Assembly (NCBI GenBank): GCA_025363795.1
Contig: JANYLE010000396.1
Location: 1-7,348, forward strand
Source of the DNA: Mariniphaga sp.
Lineage (GTDB): Bacteria > Bacteroidota > Bacteroidia > Bacteroidales > Prolixibacteraceae
Reading direction: 5' to 3'
Length of the DNA: 7,348 nucleotides
Shown here piece after piece: positions 6,436-7,348 of this stretch. The position numbers and the translations under genes are program-made. Positions within the stretch are counted from its first letter, which is position 1; each line of letters starts with the position of its first letter. A model generated the notes under the pieces. It ran no database searches. It had not been told where the DNA came from and worked only from the letters and a program-made list of their open reading frames with translations.

Positions 6436-7348
6436 ATGACTGAAATTAACGAGAAAAGCCGGGTAGCTATAATTGGTAGTGGAAGTTGGGCGACAGCTCT
6501 GGCCAAAATACTGATTTATAATTTGCCCGAGCTAAATTGGTACATCCGCAAGGAAGAGAATGTCGAGCTTTTTAAGAAGTTCAGACATAATCCGAATTAC
6601 TTGCGGTCGGTAGAGTTCGAGATGTCGCGGATTAATTTTTATACAGATATCAATAAAGTTGTAGAAGACTCTGATATTCTGGTTTTTGTTACTCCATCTG
6701 CCTTCCTCAAGGATACACTAAAACATCTAACGGTAAATATTGGTGACCGGTATGTCATATCCGCGATTAAGGGGATCATTCCTGATGATAACCTCGTGGT
6801 TGGTGAATTCTTCCATGAGTTTTACGATTTGCCTTTCGATCAGTTTGGAGTTATTGCCGGGCCATGCCATGCAGAAGAGGTTGCTCGCGACCTGCTGTCA
6901 TACCTTACCATTGCAAGTCCGGATGTAAAGCGGGCCAGGCAATTTGCCATGTTGTTGGAAAGTCCTTCCATTCGCACCCATATTTCGGATGATATATGGG
7001 GAACTGAGTATTCAGCTGTATTGAAAAACATAATGGCTATTGCTGCCGGAATTTCTCACAGCCTTCGCTATGGGGATAATTTTCAGGCAGTTTTGATGTC
7101 AAATGCCATTCAGGAGATTAAAAGGTTTGTCGATACTGTTCATCCAATAACCCGCGATATTAAATCTTCGGCTTACTTGGGAGACCTTCTCGTTACCGGA
7201 TATTCGCAATTTTCCCGCAATCGTGCCTTTGGAACCATGATTGGTAAAGGCTACACCGTTCGGTCAGCGATGCTCGAGATGGATATGATTGCCGAAGGTT
7301 ATTACGCCACCAAATGTATCAAAGAGCTTAATTTACAGCATCATATTA
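6436..7348 (+). CDS. gpsA: NAD(P)-dependent glycerol-3-phosphate dehydrogenase, 3' end outside window
   Basis: The frame runs from the ATG at 6436 through the right edge without a stop (304 codons visible). E. coli GpsA has about 339 residues, so probably only the last few dozen are missing. The enzyme reduces dihydroxyacetone phosphate to sn-glycerol 3-phosphate for phospholipid synthesis. The Rossmann dinucleotide site is VAIIGSGSWATALA (10-23), with the GxGxxA spacing. FVTPS (84-88), SAIKG with a probable active-site Lys112, GPCHAEEVA (142-150) and KNIMAIAAGI with Lys197 (197-206) follow. GDLLVTGYSQFSRNRAFG (249-266) is the substrate-site region. Several motifs differ from E. coli (GSGSWAT for GAGAWGT, GPCHA for GPSFA), but I recall the same forms in Bacteroides GpsA. 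It begins 12 bases after the lysS stop with no own promoter seen, so it is probably co-transcribed; from memory pgi often follows in this phylum. Confidence 0.96.
   Translation, partial: MTEINEKSRVAIIGSGSWATALAKILIYNLPELNWYIRKEENVELFKKFRHNPNYLRSVEFEMSRINFYTDINKVVEDSDILVFVTPSAFLKDTLKHLTVNIGDRYVISAIKGIIPDDNLVVGEFFHEFYDLPFDQFGVIAGPCHAEEVARDLLSYLTIASPDVKRARQFAMLLESPSIRTHISDDIWGTEYSAVLKNIMAIAAGISHSLRYGDNFQAVLMSNAIQEIKRFVDTVHPITRDIKSSAYLGDLLVTGYSQFSRNRAFGTMIGKGYTVRSAMLEMDMIAEGYYATKCIKELNLQHHI

Noticed and set aside
6436..7348. Altered GpsA motifs (GSGSWAT, GPCHA) as a sign of a changed function
   Set aside because: I recall the same variants in Bacteroides GpsA; the active-site lysines and the SRNR region are present.

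Overview
The window looks like a piece of a Bacteroidota chromosome, most likely Bacteroidales/Marinilabiliales-like, although the sequence does not fix the genus. Three things point there. The first gene resembles the 'putative porin' outer-membrane family known mainly from Bacteroidota. The lysyl-tRNA synthetase carries the long C-terminal extension seen in that phylum, with gpsA directly behind it. The promoter-like sites match the phylum's TAnnTTTG -7 element rather than TATAAT, and no strong Shine-Dalgarno sequences precede the starts. Base composition is moderately AT-rich, and no gene stands out as foreign.

Layout: (1) 1-2019, plus strand: 3' part of a large beta-barrel outer-membrane protein gene, open at the left edge. 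(2) 2020-2056: a 37-base convergent gap with no convincing terminator. (3) 2057-4400, minus strand: recJ (single-strand DNA exonuclease) followed by an overlapping NUDIX CoA-pyrophosphatase-type gene, probably one transcript. (4) 4401-4701: a 301-base divergent intergenic region with outward-facing promoter candidates for recJ and lysS and a duplicated motif in front of lysS. (5) 4702-7348, plus strand: lysS, then gpsA after 12 bases. gpsA is open at the right edge and misses only a short C-terminal piece.

Apart from the porin, the genes are housekeeping: DNA repair (recJ), nucleotide/cofactor clean-up (NUDIX), protein synthesis (lysS) and phospholipid precursor synthesis (gpsA). I see no tRNA or rRNA gene, CRISPR array, insertion sequence, prophage or defence locus. 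I found no undescribed multi-gene system. The least explained signal is the duplicated TCAAAAG..TAAACATTT element with inverted TTTTGA half-sites around the lysS promoter and translation start.
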